A stretch of DNA of 64,000 bases from Eurosta solidaginis (lineage: Eukaryota > Arthropoda > Insecta > Diptera > Tephritidae), in assembly GCF_040869045.1 (NCBI RefSeq), contig NC_090323.1, positions 157,872,426-157,936,425 of the forward strand. Direction: 5' to 3'. Position numbers and translations under genes: made by a program. Within the stretch, counting starts at the first letter, position 1; the number at the start of each line of letters is the position of its first letter. Shown here one piece after another: positions 62,325-64,000 of this stretch. The notes under the pieces are model-generated. The model was not told the origin of the DNA and made no database searches. It saw nothing but the letters and a program-made list of their open reading frames with translations.

Positions 62325-62452
62325 TTGCTGTATTCAACTATTGAGAGAGCGATTGGATTTGATTGTGGTGAAAGCTATGAGCCGCCGTTATCACTAAATT
62401 GCACATAATCGTATAGGCCATTTAACTGCTGCGTAGAGATGCGACACAAAAT

Positions 62453-63138
62453 CACTTGCAGCACCTGGGTGAAAATACAAAGCAACACCTTTGACGATGT
62501 AGAACGCAATTGGCCGACCGATCTTTTTTGTGAGCCACCAGTATGGTCTTTCGATCTACATAACCTCCACTGGATACAGTTGCAGGCCTACCATAATTCT
62601 ACACTCATAACTGCTATGGAATGCTTGGTTATGACATCTAAATAACACGAACTCCTTGTTGAAGATCGAAATGATATGCTAAACAAGCTGCTTCTGAAAT
62701 TTTCTAAGCCGGGATTTCCCGACCGAAAACCGTTTTATCCAGATAAATACGCGCTGGCCCGCAAAGGTTTGTAAACACAGTTGGCTTAAACCGCATTTCC
62801 ATACGTTGCAGATAAGTACGCACATTTCCAGGGCCCGATACCATCTCGCCTTTCATAATCTGGTTAAAGTACTTTCAATAGTGCTTAGTCCCTCCAAAAC
62901 CTTCCGGGACCTGGGGTAATTAAACACTTCCCACTGAGTTTCTTGTCACTTGCTCAGCTTCGATATTGTTACAGAGTAAATTCTTACTTATCCAGAATCA
63001 GCCCGGCATGCGTCTTGTAATCCGCATGACATACACCACCGAGTCTATTGTAATGTAGAACCAACAACTCTAGCAGTAAATTCTTTGTCGTCCAACTCTG
63101 TTGAAAATCCTAGTATTAGGTGTTGCTACAACAACAGC
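62453..63138 (+). pseudogene. LINE A/B/C family, diverged fossil with CAA tail
   Basis: Follows LINE C from GCAGCACCTGGGTGAAAATA (compare GGCAGTACCTGGGGAAAATA at 52667) through LLVEDRNDMLNKLLLKFS-like codons (LINE C: IRERNEMLTKQFLLNTQ), TGTCACTTGCTCAGCTTCGA and ATCCAGAATCAGCCCGGCAT, ending GTTGCTACAACAACAGC. Many stops. It shows that the family has been active over a long time. Confidence 0.7.
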
Positions 63139-63301
63139 TACCCTGTTCTGATGATAAATTCGATTTGTTACAGGAATATTTTCTGAGTCGGAGCTTTTCA
63201 TTAGATATGAGTCTCTTTGAATTGAGGCCACTACTGAGTTGGTGGCGAACATGTTGTTGTGTATGTGCGTGGTCTAAATTCTTTATAACTTTTTGTTTAG
63301 G

Positions 63302-64000
63302 TATCTGGCTACAGGATGCACGTTCAATGCGCTTGCTTTATATTTTCAAAGAGGAGAATGTACAATCGGAGTAATTGTTGAAGAAACAACAAAAGCTATT
63401 TGGAATTCATTAAAAGATTGTTATATGACGTTGCCAAGTGAGGAGCGTTGGAAGAATATTGCGGGACGGTTCTCTGATCTATGGCAGCTGCCAAATTGCT
63501 TAGGAGCTATCGACGGAAAGCATGTGCGAATTCAAAAATATCCAAATTCGGGCTCAGCTAATTTCAATTACAAAAACTACCATTCAGTAATATTACTTGC
63601 CTGTTACGATGCCGACGGGATATTTACATCAATAGAATGCGGATTTGCAGGACGAAATAGCGACGGGGGAGTTTTTAAAATTTCGACGTTTGGACGTTGG
63701 TTAGAAAGTTACAATAATTTACCATCCCCAAAGGAACTACCGCATGACGACAGTGGAAATAAGTTTCCATATTATTTCGTAGCAGATAACGCCTTTCCTT
63801 TAAGGAAAAATGTTATGCGGCCTTATCCGGAAAGAAACATTGTCAACAAGATGCGCATATTTAATTATAGACTAAGTCGCGGTAGGAAGAACATAGAGTG
63901 CAGTTTCGGGATGATGGCAAAAAAATTTGGAGTTTTCCCAACACCTATACGATGCCAAAAGTACGAAACAATAATTTCAATTATACAAAGTGCATGTATC
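63302..64000 (+). CDS. PIF/Harbinger transposase nuclease (runs off the window)
   Basis: An open reading of 233 codons with no stop up to the window edge. DDE nuclease residues visible, counted from 63302: D71 in LGAIDGKHVRIQ, D162 in YFVADNAFPLRKN, E199 in GRKNIECSFGMM. The upstream helical part YLATGCTFNALALYFQRG is also typical. TTTTTGTTTAG ends at 63300, just before the homologous reading begins, and looks like a splice acceptor, so an earlier exon may lie upstream (63120-63260 is open but not clearly homologous). Either a transposon or a HARBI1-type domesticated gene. It would need the separate Myb-like partner to transpose. Confidence 0.85.

Larger units (their letters stand above)
61346..62325 (-). 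mobile_element. Penelope-like element, 3' part
   Basis: Truncated at about 62325 and carried in reverse. It encodes a GIY-YIG endonuclease (61833-62324) and a downstream tail with the phrase GATGATGGCACAACGCCGAA and CCGGTTTGTCTCAAAACC, familiar from ends of Penelope-like elements. The RT that normally precedes the endonuclease is absent. A palindromic insertion (61518-61732) interrupts the tail. Confidence 0.75.

Overview
The window reads as repeat-dominated heterochromatin-like or gene-poor DNA of a fly (Diptera, Brachycera; a tephritid fruit fly is my best guess, from the overall repeat style and not from a diagnostic gene). No complete host gene, rRNA, true tRNA or CRISPR array is visible. 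Almost everything that can be explained is a transposable element or its wreckage, and several insertions have boundaries readable to the base from target-site duplications (TSDs).

Left third (1-20972): fragments of an AT-rich, 'CACGCCCAC'-containing dispersed repeat; a hAT transposase tail (1332-1574); a tRNA-type SINE split by a (CAA)n-tailed SINE; a truncated gypsy LTR; a Helitron relic with recognisable A^TC...CTAG^T ends (4773-5903); a complete Tigger/pogo transposase frame (7211-8854); LINE fossils; MITE-like inverted repeats; a 3.3 kb LINE (A, 14853-18146) with a 14-bp TSD; a solo LTR; a 29-bp minisatellite.

Middle (20973-58056): one Ty3/gypsy provirus, flanked by ATAT on both sides, inflated from about 5.9 kb to 37 kb by insertions. 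In order it contains gag (SAP domain, coiled coil, CCHC), protease, reverse transcriptase, [LINE G1], RNase H, [a G-like LINE fragment carrying a second, pol-deleted gypsy in reverse], the integrase core, [LINE B], and after that [CR1-like LINE F2], the integrase C-terminus and a 3' LTR that itself holds a SINE. LINE B was split by an I-like LINE (E, TSD TTTCGTTTCT). E was split by an RNase H-bearing LINE (D), by a terminal-inverted-repeat element with a 130-bp tandem array (which holds an RTE retrotransposon), by a full-length CR1-like LINE (F), by LINE G2, by a MITE-like cluster and by LINE C. The deepest nesting is gypsy > B > E > tandem-repeat element > RTE, five levels.

Right part (58057-64000): diverged LINE fossils, a two-part MITE family shared with 10.9 kb and 12.5 kb, a 225-bp MITE flanked by TTA, a Penelope-like element end (GIY-YIG endonuclease, hammerhead-like core) with a palindromic foldback inside, and a PIF/Harbinger DDE nuclease running off the right edge.

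Most coding frames carry stops or frameshifts. The least damaged are the Tigger transposase, the gag of the pol-deleted gypsy, the RT of LINE C, the RTE (one frameshift) and the Harbinger exon.
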